Positions 34,701 through 45,369 of a DNA stretch of 64,000 nucleotides are shown here, piece after piece. The notes under the pieces were generated by a model, which saw nothing but the letters and a program-made list of their open reading frames with translations, was not told where the DNA came from and did not search any database. A program made the position numbers and the translations under genes. The DNA comes from Zonotrichia leucophrys gambelii (Eukaryota; Chordata; Aves; Passeriformes; Passerellidae), in assembly GCF_028769735.1 (NCBI RefSeq), contig NC_088173.1, positions 70,740,463-70,804,462 of the forward strand, in the 5' to 3' direction. How positions within the stretch are numbered: the stretch's first letter is position 1; each line of letters starts with the position of its first letter.

Positions 34701-37700
34701 CAGGAATTTTCCCTCCCAATAACTCATTAATTAATAATGACATTAATAATAACATTAATTAATGTTTTATCCCCAGGGACTGTCCCCTGCAAGTGCCAGG
34801 GGACACAACTGGGGCCACCCCCCCTGCAGGACCCCTCAGGGTCCCACTGAAATTTTGTTTCCCATCCCACACGGAATCCCTCAGCCTTTTCCTCTCCCCC
34901 ATAACTCATTAATGATTAATTAATGAATTAATTAATTAACTCCCCCACCTGAGCCTCATGTCATAGGACGCCAGGTCTCCCTTGTACTCCATGGGTGTGT
35001 GGATCTTCCCTGCAGGACACGGAGCGGGGTCAGGACATGGGGATTGTCCCAATATCCCACAGAACCCTCCCCTGGCACAGCCTGAGGGGACAAGGGGTGA
35101 CAGGGGGTGACAAGGACAGGGACAAGGCCACGCTGGCCAGGGGCTCACCAATGAGGGCCACCTTGCTCTCCTTCATGGAATCCACCACCCGGTCCAGCTT
35201 CTCCTCGGACGCCGTGTTCTGCACCTCGCTCAGGTGGTGCTCGTCAAAGATCACGGGGACATTGCCAGCCTGGGACAGGGACAGTGACAGGGACAGGGCC
35301 ACCCACAGTCACCTTGGGGACACCACAGGGTGTCCTGAGCCAGCCAGGGCCGTGCTCAGGGACAGGAGGGGTCACCATATTGATGGGACATTTCCCTTGG
35401 GAAATCCCTCTGAGGTGCCACCAGCACTGCCAAGGCCACCCTTGGGATGTCCCCAAGTGTCACCTCCACAGGGCTGGGAATCCCTCCAGGGATGGGGGTT
35501 CCCCCACTGCCTTGGAGAGCCATTTTTAGGAGGAATTACCCCAATATCCCAAATCCAATCATCCCAAACCCCTCCGGGAATGGGGACCCACCCTCTGCCT
35601 GTGGGACACGCGGGGACACTCAGGGACACACAGGGACACTTGGGGACACTTAGGGACACACAGGGACAAGCAGGAATACACAGGGACATTTAGGAACATA
35701 CAGGGACACTCAAGGACATTTAGGGACACTAAGTGACACACAGGGACACTCAGGGACATTTAGGGACACACAGGGACACTCAGGGACACACAGGGACAAG
35801 CAGGGACACTCAGGGACTCACAGAGATATTTGGGGACACTTAGGGACATTCAGGGACAGGCAGGAACACTCAGGGACATTTAGGGACACTCAGGGACACA
35901 CAGGGACATTTAGGGCACTCAGGGACCACAGGGACATTTAGGATGCTCAAGGACATTAAGTGACACAGAGGACATTTGGGGACACTCAGGAACACACAGG
36001 GACACTCAGGGACATGCAGGGACACCAGGGACACTTAGGGATGCCAGGGACACACAGGGACAGGCAGGGACACTCAGGGACTCACAGAGATATTTGGGGA
36101 CACTTAGGGACATTCAGGGACACTCAGGGACATACAGGGACATTTAGGGACACTCAGGGACATTTAGGGACACTAAGTGACACACAGGGACAGGCAGGAT
36201 GAGCAGGGACACTCAGGAACACACAGGAACATTTAGGGACACTCAGGGACATTTAGGGACACTAAGTGACACACAGGGACACGCAGGGATGCGCAGGGAC
36301 ACTCAGGAACACACAGGGACATTTAGGGACACACAGGACACACAGAGACATTTAGGGATGCTCAAGGACATAAGTGACACAGAGGGACATTTGGGGACAC
36401 TCAGGAACACACAGGGACACACAGGAATGCTCAGAGACACACAGGGACATGCAGGGACACTAACTGACACGCAGGGACATGCAGGGACAGACAGGGACAC
36501 GCAGGGACACAAAGGGACATTCAGGGACATGCAGGGACAGACAGGGACATTTAGGGATGCTCAGGGACACTAAGTGACACACAGGGACAGGCAGGGACAT
36601 TCCAGGACACTAAGTGGCACACAGTGACAGTTAGGGACACTTAGGGACACACACGGATGCTCAGGGACAGGCAGGAACACACAGGGACATTTAGGGACAC
36701 TCAGTGACACACGGGGACAGGCAGGGACATTTAGGGACACTCAGGGACACTCAGGGACACACAGGGACACTCAGGAACACACAGGGACATTTAGGGACAC
36801 TAAGTGACACATAGGAACATTTAGGGACACTAAGTGACACACAGGGACAGGCAGGGACACTCAGTGACACAAAGGGAAATTTAGGGACACAGAGAGATAC
36901 ACAGGGACATTCAGGGGCACTAAGTGACACATAGGGACAGGTAGGGACATTTAGGGACACTCAGGGAGATTTAGACACACTCAGAGACACACAGGGACAC
37001 ACAGGACATTTAGGGACACTAAGTGACACATGGGGACAGGCAGGGACATTTAGGGACATTTAGGGACACTCAGGGACATTTAGGGACACACAGGGACACT
37101 TAGGGACATTCAGGGACAAGCAGGGGCACCAGGGACACTTAGGGATGCTCAGGGGGACACGAGGACAAGCAGGGACCCACAGGGACAAGCAGGGACATTT
37201 AGGGATGCTCAAGGACACTAAGTGACACAGAGGGACATTTGGGGACACTCAGAGACACACAGGGACTTGCAGGGACACACAGGGACACTCAGGAATACAG
37301 AGGGACATTTAGGGACACTGAGTGACACATAGGAACATTTAGGGACACTAAGTGACACACAGGGACAGGCAGGGACATTTAGGAACACTCAGGGACACTC
37401 AGGAACATGCAGGGACAAGCAGAGAGATTTAGGGATGCCCAGGACACACAGGGACACTCAGGGACATTTAGGAACACTCAGGGACACTCAGGGAGATTTA
37501 GACACACTCAGTGACACACAGGGACACAGAGGAACACACAGGGACATTTAGGGACACTAAGTGACATATAGGAACATTTAGGGACACTAAGGGACACACA
37601 GGGACAGGCAGGGACATTTAGGGACACTCAGGGAGGTTTAGACACACTCAGGGACACTAAGTGACACACAGGGACAGGTAGGGACACTCAGTGACACAAA

Positions 37701-40700
37701 GGAACATTTAGGGACACAGAGGAACACACAGGGACATTTAGGGACACTCAGTGACACACGGGGACAGGCAGGGACACTCAGTGACACAAGGGAACATTTA
37801 GGGACACAGAGGAACACACAGGGACATTTAGGGACACTAAGTGACACATAGGAACATTTAGGGACACTAAGTGACACACAGGGACAGGCAGGGACATTTA
37901 GGGACACTCAAGGACACTCAGGGCCAGCTGCTGTGCTGTCCCCAGGCCAGGCCATACCTTGAAGACCTCCTTGACAGCGTGCATGAGCTCCGGGCCCACG
38001 CCGTCCCCCGGCAGCATTGTCACCTGGAATGTCCCCTCAGCCCTGTGGGACTGCAGGGACACACTGGGGTCACCCCAACGCCCTCTGGGACTGGGGGGGT
38101 GACAGCAGGGTCACCCCAAAGCCCTGTGGGACTGGGGAGGTGACAGCAGGGTCACCCCAAAGCCCTGTGGAACTGCAGGGACACATTGGGGTCACCCCAA
38201 AGCCCTCTGGGACTGGGGAGGTGACAGCAGGGTCACCCCAAAGCCCTGTGGGACTGCAGGGACACACTGGGGTCACCCCAACGCCCTCTGGGACTGGGGG
38301 GGTGACAGCAGGGTCACCCCAAAATGGGACCCCCCGGGATCTGAGGCACGTCACAGCCACAGGGACACGGAGTGATGGGGACATGGGGACATGGAATGTC
38401 TGGGTATGGGAAAGCCCTGCAGGGCCAAGGCCACCGCTGAGCATTGTCCCCAAGTGTCACAGGGCTGGGAAATCCCTCTAGAGATGGGGACTCCAAGGCT
38501 GTGCAGGGCTGGACAGGAGGAAAACCCCCACAATGTCCCCACAAGGGACCCTTGGGGACATCCAAACCTCTCCTGGCCCAGCCTGGGGCCGTGTCCCTTT
38601 GTCCTATCCCTGTCCCTGTCCTTGTGCCCAGAGGGATTGCTGAGAGCTCCCAGCACAGCCTGGTGTTCCTAAATCCCCTCATTCCTTCTCCCTGTCCCAT
38701 GGAATTCTGGACAGGAATTTTAGCAGGAATTTCCCCAATATCCCACCCAAATCTCTCCAGGGATGAGGATTCTCCCCTTTTCCTTCCAGGAGGAATTTCC
38801 CCAATATCCAGGTAGGGCCCAGTGTTCCTAAATCCCTTCATTCCTGGTCCCTGCCTTCAGGACCTACTGGAATTTTGGACAGGCATTTTTAGCATGTATT
38901 TCCCTAATATCCACCCAAATCCAGGGATGAGGATTCCCCATTTCTCTTTCCAGGAGGAATTTCCCCAATTTCCCAGCACAGCCTGGTGTTCCTAAATCCC
39001 TTCATTCCTTCTCCCTGCCCTCAGGATCCCATGGAATTCTGGACAGGAATTTTAGCAGGAATTTCCCCAATATCCCACCCAGATCTCTCCAAGGCTGGGG
39101 ACTCCCCATTTCTCTTTCCAGGAGGAATTTCCCCAATATCCAATTTTCCCCAATATTCCAGCACAGCCCAGTGCTCCTAAATCCCCCAATTCCTTCTCCC
39201 TGCCCTCAGGATCCCATGGAATTTTTGGACAGCTGTTTTTAGCAGGAATTTCCCCAATATCCACTCAAATCCAGGGATGAGGACTCCCCATTTCTCTTTC
39301 CAGGAGGAATTTCCTCAATTTCTCAGCACAGCCTGGTGTTCCTAAATCCCTTCATTCCTTCTCCCTGCCCTCAGGAACTCCTGGAATTCTGGACAGGAAT
39401 TTTAGGAGGAATTTCCTCAATATCCCACCCAAATCTCTCCAGGGATGAGAATTCCCCATTTCTCTTTCCAGGAGGAATTTCCCCAATATCCAATTTTCCC
39501 CAATATTCCAGCACAGCCTGGTGTTCCTAAATCCCCTCATCCATCCCTGCCCTCAGGATCCCATGGAATTCTGGACAGGAATTTTAGCAGGAATTTCCCC
39601 AATATCCCACCCAAATCCAGGGATGAGGACTCCCCATTTCTCTTTCCAGGAGGAATTTCCCCAATATTCCAGCACAGCCTGGTGCTCCTAAATCCCTTCA
39701 TTCCTGGTCCCTGCCCTCAGGACCTACTGGAATTTTGGACAGGCATTTTTAGCAGGAATTTTCCTAATATCCCACCCAAATCCAGGGATGAGGATTCCCC
39801 ATTTCTCTTTCCAGGAGGAATTTCCCCAATTTCCCAGCACAGCCTGGTGTTCCTAAATCCCCTCATTCCTTCTCCCTGCCCTCAGGATCCCATGGAATTT
39901 TGGACAGCCATTTTAGCATGAATTTCCCTAATAATCCACCCAAATCCAGGGATGAGGATTCCCCATTTCTCTTTCCAGGAGGAATTTCCCCAATTTCCCA
40001 GCACAGCCTGGTGCTCCTAAATCCCCTCATCCATCCCTGCCCTCAGGATCCCATGGAATTCTGGACAGGAATTTTAGCAGGAATTTCCCCAATATCCCAC
40101 CCAGATCTCTCCAAGGCTGGGACTCCCCATTTCTCTTTCCAGGAGGAATTTCCCAATACCCAATTTTCCCCATATTCCAGCACAGCCTGGTGCTCCTAAA
40201 TCCCCCCATTCCTTCTCCCTGCCCTCAGGATCCCATGGAACTCTGGACAGGAATTTTAGGAGGAATTTCCCCAATATCCCACCCAAAAATATCTCCAGGG
40301 ATGAGGATTCTCCCCTTTTCCTTCCAGAAGGAATTTCCCCAATATCCAACCCAATATCCAGGGGCACCCCAGAGCTCCTAAATCCCTTCATTCCTCCTCC
40401 CTGACCTCAGGAACTCCTGGAATTTTGCACAGCCATTTTAGCAGGAATTTCCCCAATATCCCACCCAAATCTAGGAATGAGGACTCCCCATTTCTCTTTC
40501 CAGGAGGAATTTCCCCAATTTCCCAGCACAGCCAGTGCTCCTAAATCCCCTCACCCATCCCTGTCCCATGATCCATGGAATTTGGACACCATTTTAGCAG
40601 GAATTTCCTAATAATCCACCCAAATCTAGGAATGAGGACTCCCCATTTCTCTTTCAGGAGGAATTCCCCAATATCCAGGATACCCCAGTGGTCCTAAATC

Positions 40701-43251
40701 CCTTCATTCCTCTCCTGTCCTCAGGAACTCCTGGAATTTTTGACAGCCGTTTTTAGCAGGAATTTCCCCAATATCCCACTCAAATCTAGGAATGAGGATT
40801 CCCCATTTCTCTTTCCAGGAGGAATTTCCCCAATATCCAATTTTCCCCAATATTCCAGCACAGCCTGGTGCTCCTAAATCCCTTCATTCCTTCTCCCTGC
40901 CCTCAGGACCCCCTGGAATTTTACCAAGCCCCATTTTCATGGCCCAGCCTGGAATTCCCTGTGGAACCCCCCAATCCCAGCACAGGGAATTCCCTGCCAG
41001 CAATGCCAGGGAAACTCCAACCCCCAGAGGGAACGGGGAAGGAGAGAAGGAAAACTGAGAGCCACAACCAGGGAGCTTTAAATAAGCTGGAATCAAATGT
41101 CCAGAGCACAAATGTGAAACAGCAGCAGGCAGAGCTGAGGGAAGGGCAGCGCCTCAAGGTCACACCGAGCCCTTCCCTCAGCCATATTCCCACGGAATCT
41201 GGGAATTTTCTGGCTGGAAAACCCCCCCCCCCAAAAAGGAATCATGCCGATATCCCCCACCTGAGGCCTTTTCCCAAACCTCCCCCATCCTCTCAGGGGG
41301 TTTTGGGGGGTCAGAAGTTCCCCCCTGAGCCTCTTTTGTGCCCCCCAAATCCCCTGCTCACCTTGGCCTGTGCCTGCTGCAGGAGGGCGGCCGAGGTGCC
41401 CAGCGCCCGCCATGCCCCGAGGCTCTGGGCACGCAGGAGCCCCTGGGGGTGCCACAGGTCAGAGAGGGACCCCCAATGCCCACAGGTCAGACAGGGGACC
41501 CCCCAATGCCCACAGGTCAGAGAGGGGACCCCAATCCCCACAGGTCAGAGAGGGGGACCCCCAATGCCCACAGGTCAGAGAGGGGGATCCCCCAATCCCC
41601 ACAGGTCAGAGAGGGACCCCCAATCCCCTCAGGTCAGAGAGGGGATCCCAATGCCCACAGGTCACAGAGGGGACCCCCAATCCCCACAGGTCAGAGAGGG
41701 ACCCCCAATCCCCACAGGTCAGAGAGGGATCCCCAATGCCCACAGGTCAGAGAGGGGATCCCCAATGCCCACAGGTCAGAGAGGGACCCCCAATCCCACA
41801 GGTCACAGAGGGGACCCCCCAATCCCCACAGGTCAGAGAGGGACCCCCAATCCCCACAGGTCAGACAGGGGACCCCCAATGCCCACAGGTCAGAGAGGGG
41901 CCCCCCAATCCCCACAGGTCAGACAGGGGACCCCCCCAATGCCCACAGGTCAGAGAGGGACCCCCCAATCCCCACAGGTCAGAGAGGGGGATCCCCAATG
42001 CCCACAGGTCACAGAGGGGACCCCCCAATCCCCACAGGTCAGAGAGGGGGCCCCCAATCCCACAGGTCAAGAGGGGGATCCCCAATCCCCACAGGTCAGA
42101 GAGGGGGACCCCCAATGCCCACAGGTCAGACAGGGACCCCCCAATCCCCACAGGTCAGAGAGGGGCCCCCCAATCCCCACAGGTCAGAGAGGGACCCCCC
42201 AATCCCCACAGGTCAGAGAGGGGACCCCCAATGCCCACAGGTCAGAGAGGGGGACCCCCCAATCCCCACAGGTCAGAGAGGGGACCCCCCAATCCCCACA
42301 GGTCAGAGAGGGGCCCCCCAATGCCCACAGGTCAGAGAGGGGATCCCCAATCCCCACAGGTCAGAGAGGGGGACCCCCAATCCCCTCAGGTCACAGAGGG
42401 GAACCCCCAATCCCCACAGGTCAGAGAGGGGCCCCCCAATCCCCACAGGTCAGACAGGGGACCCCCCCAATCCCCACAGGTCACAGAGGGGACCCCCAAT
42501 CCCCACAGGTCAGACAGGGACCCCCCAATCCCCACAGGTCACAGAGCCCCATCAGGGGGTGCCCCCCCCACACAAAATCCTCCCCGAGCCAAAAATGTCA
42601 CCCCCAAAATGACACCCCCACAACCCAGCATGAAACTCCCCCACCCCCAAAGTGAAGCCCCCCGGCTCTCACCTCACACTCTGCCCCACACTGACCCCCA
42701 AACCCGACTGAACCCCCAGACTGACCCTCCGAGACACATCTGACCCCTCACGGATCCCCCCAGACCCATTTGAACCACTCAGACCCGTCTGACCCCTCAC
42801 TGACCCTGCCCGGCCCTCACTGACCGCCCCAAGTCCTCACTGACCCCTCACGGACCCTCCCAGCCCTCAGTGACCCCCTCAGATCCCCCCCAACCCTCCC
42901 TGACCCCCTCACGGACCCCCCCAGACCTCCCACCCCTCACTGACCTCCCAGCCCTCACTGACCCCTCACGGACCCCCCCAGACCCGTCTGACCCTCTCAC
43001 CCCTCACTGACCCCTCACGGACCTTCCCACCCTCAGTGACCCCTCCTAGCCCAGAGAACGAAGAGGTCAGACCCCGTTTGACCCCCCTGACCCTGCCCGG
43101 CGCCCCCATACCCGCTGTCCCCCCCCCAGAGCGATGTCCCCACTCGTTCCGTGCCCTCAGTCCCCGCGGTTCAGCCCGCTGTCCCCTCGCTACCCGTGTC
43201 CCGTCCCCCGCTCACCGCCGCCGCCGCCCGGCCCGCGCTGAGCGCCGCCAT
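19015..43251 (-). CDS. IDH3B: NAD-dependent isocitrate dehydrogenase beta subunit, complete, two alternative last exons
   Basis: Exons in transcription order (high to low): 43251-43216, 41442-41362, 38050-37958, 35269-35149, 35009-34949, 32880-32748, 27535-27402, 26028-25926, 24443-24297, 24206-24112, 24024-23964, then 20808-20719 or 19095-19015. All borders are GT-AG and in phase. The product is 384 aa (proximal end) or 381 aa (distal); the human protein is about 385. It starts [12 protein letters not shown], then an Arg/Ala-rich mitochondrial presequence. Signatures include [70 protein letters not shown] and [23 protein letters not shown]3B is a structural/regulatory subunit of the mitochondrial alpha2-beta-gamma enzyme oxidising isocitrate to 2-oxoglutarate. 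About 1.15 kb of coding sequence is spread over 24 kb because of minisatellite introns. Confidence 0.96.
19412..19417 (-). terminator. IDH3B: Possible polyadenylation signal for the proximal IDH3B isoform
   Basis: A minus-strand AATAAA (cttta ttag on the plus strand) lies between the two last exons, about 1.3 kb past the proximal stop codon. Its use is inferred. Confidence 0.5.
19650..20490. repeat. Minisatellite between the IDH3B alternative last exons
   Basis: Two interlaced units: a ~32-bp one (gggatcccatgggaatgggg + gtcccacagtca) and a longer one with tcccactggtccaacagtca and gaatgatcccatagaaatgg. The array would be 3' UTR in proximal-isoform transcripts. Confidence 0.9.
20719..20808 (-). 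CDS. IDH3B: IDH3B proximal alternative last exon
   Basis: It encodes [18 protein letters not shown] then [11 protein letters not shown] and a stop (TAG at 20721-20719). It resembles the human form with VRTRDMGGYSTTTDFIKS. The acceptor tttgcag follows the 50-bp repeat intron. Use of this exon needs polyadenylation before, or skipping of, the distal exon; a minus-strand AATAAA at 19417-19412 could serve. Confidence 0.9.
   Translation of the reverse strand, partial: VRTRDLGGYSTTSDFVKSVIDNLHPNYGA
20860..22975. repeat. 50-bp minisatellite, IDH3B intron
   Basis: About 42 copies of a 50-bp unit: ccctgagagccctgccagga, cctggggtgggaatggggac, atggacaggt. Several variants recur as blocks (for example the one with gtaaggatttagggtggaga), which suggests higher-order duplication. 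Confidence 0.95.
23075..23920. repeat. 30-bp purine-rich minisatellite, IDH3B intron
   Basis: About 28 copies of a 30-bp unit: gaattgcagctgggaagagg + agaggaacca, with aaaagatccaa and gaagcag variants. It ends about 45 bp from the exon at 23964. Confidence 0.95.
24600..25725. repeat. 22-bp AT-rich minisatellite, IDH3B intron
   Basis: About 48 copies of agggatttaaaggggaattt+tt (ttt/tat variants). Two copies of a ~90-bp insert containing acatccagccccagtgaggc (near 24950 and 25200) show that a larger block was duplicated. Confidence 0.95.
25800..25920. repeat. Short ~19-bp GC-rich repeat
   Basis: Six or so copies of cgtggccatcccggggg abut the donor of the IDH3B exon at 25926-26028. Confidence 0.85.
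26370..27345 (-). mobile_element. Tandem CR1 LINE 3' fragments, antisense on the plus strand
   Basis: At least two successive diverged copies (about 26490-26820 and 26820-27180), plus partial ones, each with the inverted CR1 order: tggtttgggttggaaa, ccatgggcagggacagctcc, cagcctggc.ttgggcactgcc, cagtccctctccagctctcc, ttcccttctccaggggaaca. No RT coding remains. They lie in the IDH3B intron between the exons at 26028 and 27402. Confidence 0.85.
27590..28678. repeat. 19/20-bp minisatellite, IDH3B intron
   Basis: About 55 units of catgggcacggccaccctg with cagcctggg and cagcatggg variants. The array begins about 55 bp upstream (in transcription sense) of the exon at 27402-27535. Confidence 0.95.
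28684..28728. repeat. (TTA)n microsatellite
   Basis: About 14 uninterrupted TTA triplets at the boundary between the GC-rich array and the AT-rich island. Confidence 0.95.
28729..30110. repeat. AT-rich island with ~37-bp minisatellite
   Basis: The first ~300 bp are irregular TTA/ATT-rich sequence. From about 29080, units of about 35-40 bp built on ccattttgtttcaattattg and aattgttctcatcatca repeat about 25 times. It is the only strongly AT-rich block in the window. Confidence 0.9.
30235..31205 (-). mobile_element. Second block of CR1 LINE 3' fragments
   Basis: Same inverted CR1 order and close sequence relation to 26370-27345: gaatcatggagagaccttgg, gccattccctggctcctgtc, ttcccttctccaggggaaca, with two to three units in tandem. 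The two blocks probably stem from one segmental duplication or from parallel amplification. Confidence 0.85.
31265..32697. repeat. 30-bp minisatellite, IDH3B intron
   Basis: About 47 copies of ggggactctgaggaccccct + ggatcccttt (or ggagcccttt). It ends about 50 bp from the donor of the exon at 32748-32880. Confidence 0.95.
32881..33885. repeat. 9/10-bp G-rich minisatellite touching an IDH3B 3' splice site
   Basis: More than 100 units of ggggacacg, ggggacatg and gggggacag on the plus strand. In the IDH3B transcript it is C-rich (ccccgtgtcccc) and runs directly into the acceptor gtccccag of the exon at 32880, so the repeat acts as a very long polypyrimidine tract. Runs of four to five G every ~9 bp give dense G-quadruplex potential. 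Confidence 0.95.
33955..34930. repeat. Long-period repeat with AT-rich segments, IDH3B intron
   Basis: About five copies (period roughly 130-250 bp) of a block containing gagcagggacagctcctggc, ccagcatctcc, caataactcattaattatta and, in some, ttaatgttttatccccag. Confidence 0.85.
35590..37925. repeat. 10/20-bp minisatellite, IDH3B intron
   Basis: About 2.3 kb of units such as cagggacatttagggacact and aagtgacacacagggacagg, based on a 10-bp nnagggacan step. TTTAGGGAC recurs but is not a telomeric hexamer run. It ends about 30 bp from the exon at 37958. Confidence 0.95.
38051..38335. repeat. ~41-bp repeat abutting an IDH3B 3' splice site
   Basis: About seven copies of tgggactggggaggtgacag + cagggtcaccccaaagccctg, or a variant with ctgcagggacacactgggg. 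The real acceptor of the exon at 37958-38050 (ctgcag on the minus strand) lies in the first unit. Confidence 0.9.
38640..40915. repeat. ~170-bp satellite-like tandem array derived from CR1-type sequence
   Basis: About 14 copies, period roughly 160-185 bp, of a block with gaatttccccaatatcc, atgaggattccccatttctc, tttccaggaggaatttcccc, agcacagcctggtgttccta, ctccctgccctcaggatccc and ggaattttagcagg. The gaatttccccaatatcc segment recalls the CR1 3' region. Confidence 0.9.
40916..41361. other. IDH3B intron 2 segment, no repeat or gene seen
   Basis: About 445 bp of apparently single-copy sequence beside the donor of the exon at 41362-41442. Confidence 0.5.
41443..42550. repeat. 29-31-bp minisatellite touching the IDH3B exon 2 acceptor
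   Basis: About 38 copies of ccccacaggtcagagagggg + acccccaat. Read in the IDH3B sense each unit gives tctctgacctgtggg...gggggtccc, so each carries a CTGAC branch-point-like string. The last unit merges with the real acceptor region ctgtggcacccccag. Confidence 0.95.
42680..43045. repeat. Imperfect repeat in IDH3B intron 1
   Basis: Loose units of 25-35 bp around ctgacccctcacggaccc and ccagccctcactgacc, up to about 170 bp from the donor of the first exon. Confidence 0.8.
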
Positions 43252-43350
43252 CTCTGCGAGCCCAGAGTGCACCGCGGACAGGGGGCGGGGCGCGGGGTGA
43301 CGTCATGGGGCGGGGCCTCGCTGGGCATGTGGCGCCCTCTGGCGGACGAG
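43250..43350 (-). promoter_or_regulatory. IDH3B: IDH3B promoter: palindromic CRE between two GC boxes, plus CTCF-like motif
   Basis: TGACGTCA lies at 43298-43305, flanked by GGGGCGGGGC at 43282-43291 and 43307-43316. It is 47 bp upstream of the IDH3B start codon. The stretch ggcgccctctggcgg (43331-43345) closely resembles the CTCF core on the minus strand. Binding is inferred. Confidence 0.75.
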
Positions 43351-43369
43351 CGAGATGGCGCAGGAACGG

Positions 43370-44185
43370 GAACCCCCAATGTCCCACAGGGACCCCCTCA
43401 GTGTCCCCTAGGAAGCACCCAGCGTCCCCCTGGGACTCCCACAATGTCCCCCTGGGACCCCCCCAGTGTTCCACAATGTCCCCCCGGGGACACCCCAGTG
43501 TCCCCCTGGGACCCCCCTCCCCCCCCCCGACACTGTCCCACAGTGTCCCCTGGGACACCCTCAGTGTCCCACAGTGTCTCCTGGGAAACACCCAGTGTCC
43601 CCCGTGTCCCCCTGGGACCCCCCCCGACACTGCCCCACAGTGTCCCCTGGGACACCCCCAGTGTCCCACAATGTCCCCCTGGGACCCCTCCAGTGTCCCA
43701 CAGTGTCGCCCAGGGACCCCCCCCAGTGTCCCCCCTGGGATCTCCCCAGTGTCCCCCTGGAACACCTACCGTGTCCTACAATGTCCCCCTGGGACCCCTC
43801 CAGTGTCCCTCAATGTCCTCCTGGGGACCCCCCCCCCCCCAGTGTCCCACAGTGTCGCCCCGGGACCCCTCCAGTGTCCCCCGGGACCCCCCCAGTGTCC
43901 CACAGCGTCCCCCAGGGACCACCTCAGTGTCCCCTAATGCTCCCCAGGGACCCACACAATGTCCCATAATGTCCCCCTGGGACCCACCCCAATGTCCCCC
44001 CAAGGACCCCCCCAATGTCCCCCAAAGACCCTCCTCATGTCCCCCCAGGGACCTCCAATGTCCCTCCAATGATCCCCACAACATCCCCCCAGTGTCCTCG
44101 CAAAGATCCTCACAATGTCCCCCCAGGGACCCCATCAATGTCCCCCCAAGGCCCCTCCAATGTCCTCCCCACTGTCCCTCCAAGT
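43370..44185. repeat. C-rich minisatellite between VPS16 and IDH3B
   Basis: About 28 units of ~29 bp around gggacccccccagtgtccca and cagtgtccccct. It fills the intergenic space between the IDH3B promoter and the VPS16 poly(A) signal. Confidence 0.95.
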
Positions 44186-44335
44186 GACCCTTGGGGACAC
44201 CTGGTGACCTCCCCTTCCAGGCCCCTGGAGCCGCTCCTGAACCCCTGCTGTGTCCCCGACTGTCCCCTCCCACCCATCCCAGTGTCCCCAATGCCCCCAG
44301 CCCTCCTTGGTGACACAGGACACGGAGCTCTTCTC

Positions 44336-44341
44336 TTTATT
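44336..44341 (-). terminator. VPS16: VPS16 polyadenylation signal AATAAA
   Basis: A minus-strand AATAAA lies about 1.03 kb past the VPS16 stop codon (45372-45370). If there is no UTR intron, nearly all of the 3' UTR is the 12-bp array. Confidence 0.8.
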
Positions 44342-44439
44342 GCACAGGCAGGGCGGGGACCCTGCTGTCCCCAGCGGTGCCACCTCTGCCACCCATCCAG
44401 CAGGGACACGGCCGGGAGCAGCTGCCAGGGGACAGGGAC

Positions 44440-45355
44440 ACATCAGGGGGGCTGGGGGTGTCCTTGGGGTGTCCCCAGGGTGTCCTTGCGGTGTCCCTGG
44501 AGGTGTCCCTGGTGTGTCCATGGGGTAGTCCTGGGGGTGTCCCCAGAGTGTCCTTGGGGTGTCCTTGGGGTGTCCCCAAGGTGTCCTTGGGGGTGTCCCT
44601 GGGGTGTCCATGGAGTGTCCCCAGAGTGTCCTTGGGGGTGACCATGGGGGTGTCCTTGGGGTGTCCCTGGTGTGTCCCCAGGGTGTCCCTGGGGTGTCCA
44701 TGGGGTGTCCCTGGTGTGTCCCCAAGGTGTCCATGGGGTGTCCCTGGTGTGTCCATGGGGGTATCTTTGGGGTGTCCCCAGAGTGTCCTTGGGGGTGTCC
44801 CTGGGCTGTCCCTGGTGGTGTCCCTAGGATGTCCATGGGGGTGTCCCCAGCATGTCCTTGGGGGTGTCCATGGGGGTGTCCTTGGGGTGTCCCTGGGGTG
44901 TCCCTGGGGTGTCCTTGGGGGTATCCATGGGGTAGTCCTGGGGTGTCCCTGGGGTGTCCCCAAGGTGTCCCTGGGGTGTCTCTGGGGTGTCCAAGAGGTG
45001 TCCCTGGGGTGTCCATGGGGTAGTCCTGGGGTGTCCCTGCGGTGTCCCTGGGGTGTCCCCAAGGTGTCCATGGGGTGTCCCTGGGGTGTCCCTGGGGTGT
45101 CCCTGGTGTGTCCCCAAGGTGTCCATGGGGTGTCTCTGGGGTGTCCCTGGGGTGTCCTTGGGGGTGTCCATGGGGGTGTCCTTGGGGGTGTCCTTGGGGT
45201 GCCCCTGGAGGTGTCCCTGGTGTGTCCATGGGGTATCCATGGGGTAGTCCTGGGGTGTCCCCAGGGTGTCCCTGGGGTGTCCATGGAGTGTCCCCCCGGT
45301 GTCCATCCTGGTGCTGTCCATGGGCTGCCCCTGCAGTGTCCCCGGGATGTCCCCG
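44440..45355. repeat. 12-bp minisatellite in the VPS16 3' UTR
   Basis: About 75 units of ggggtgtccctg with variants tccatggggtg and tccccaaggtg; in the mRNA it reads as CCCCAGGGACAC-like repeats. It lies between the stop codon and AATAAA, so it is probably exonic. Confidence 0.9.
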
Positions 45356-45369
45356 GCGTGTCCCCAGTG

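Noticed and set aside
35400..35600. Another CR1 fragment (gggaatccctccagggatgg, aggaattaccccaatatcc)
   Set aside because: The resemblance is real but too short and diverged to set borders or orientation, so it is not listed as an element.
41443..42550. Regular ~30-bp repeats resembling a CRISPR array
   Set aside because: Units are contiguous without unique spacers, and the locus is a vertebrate intron.
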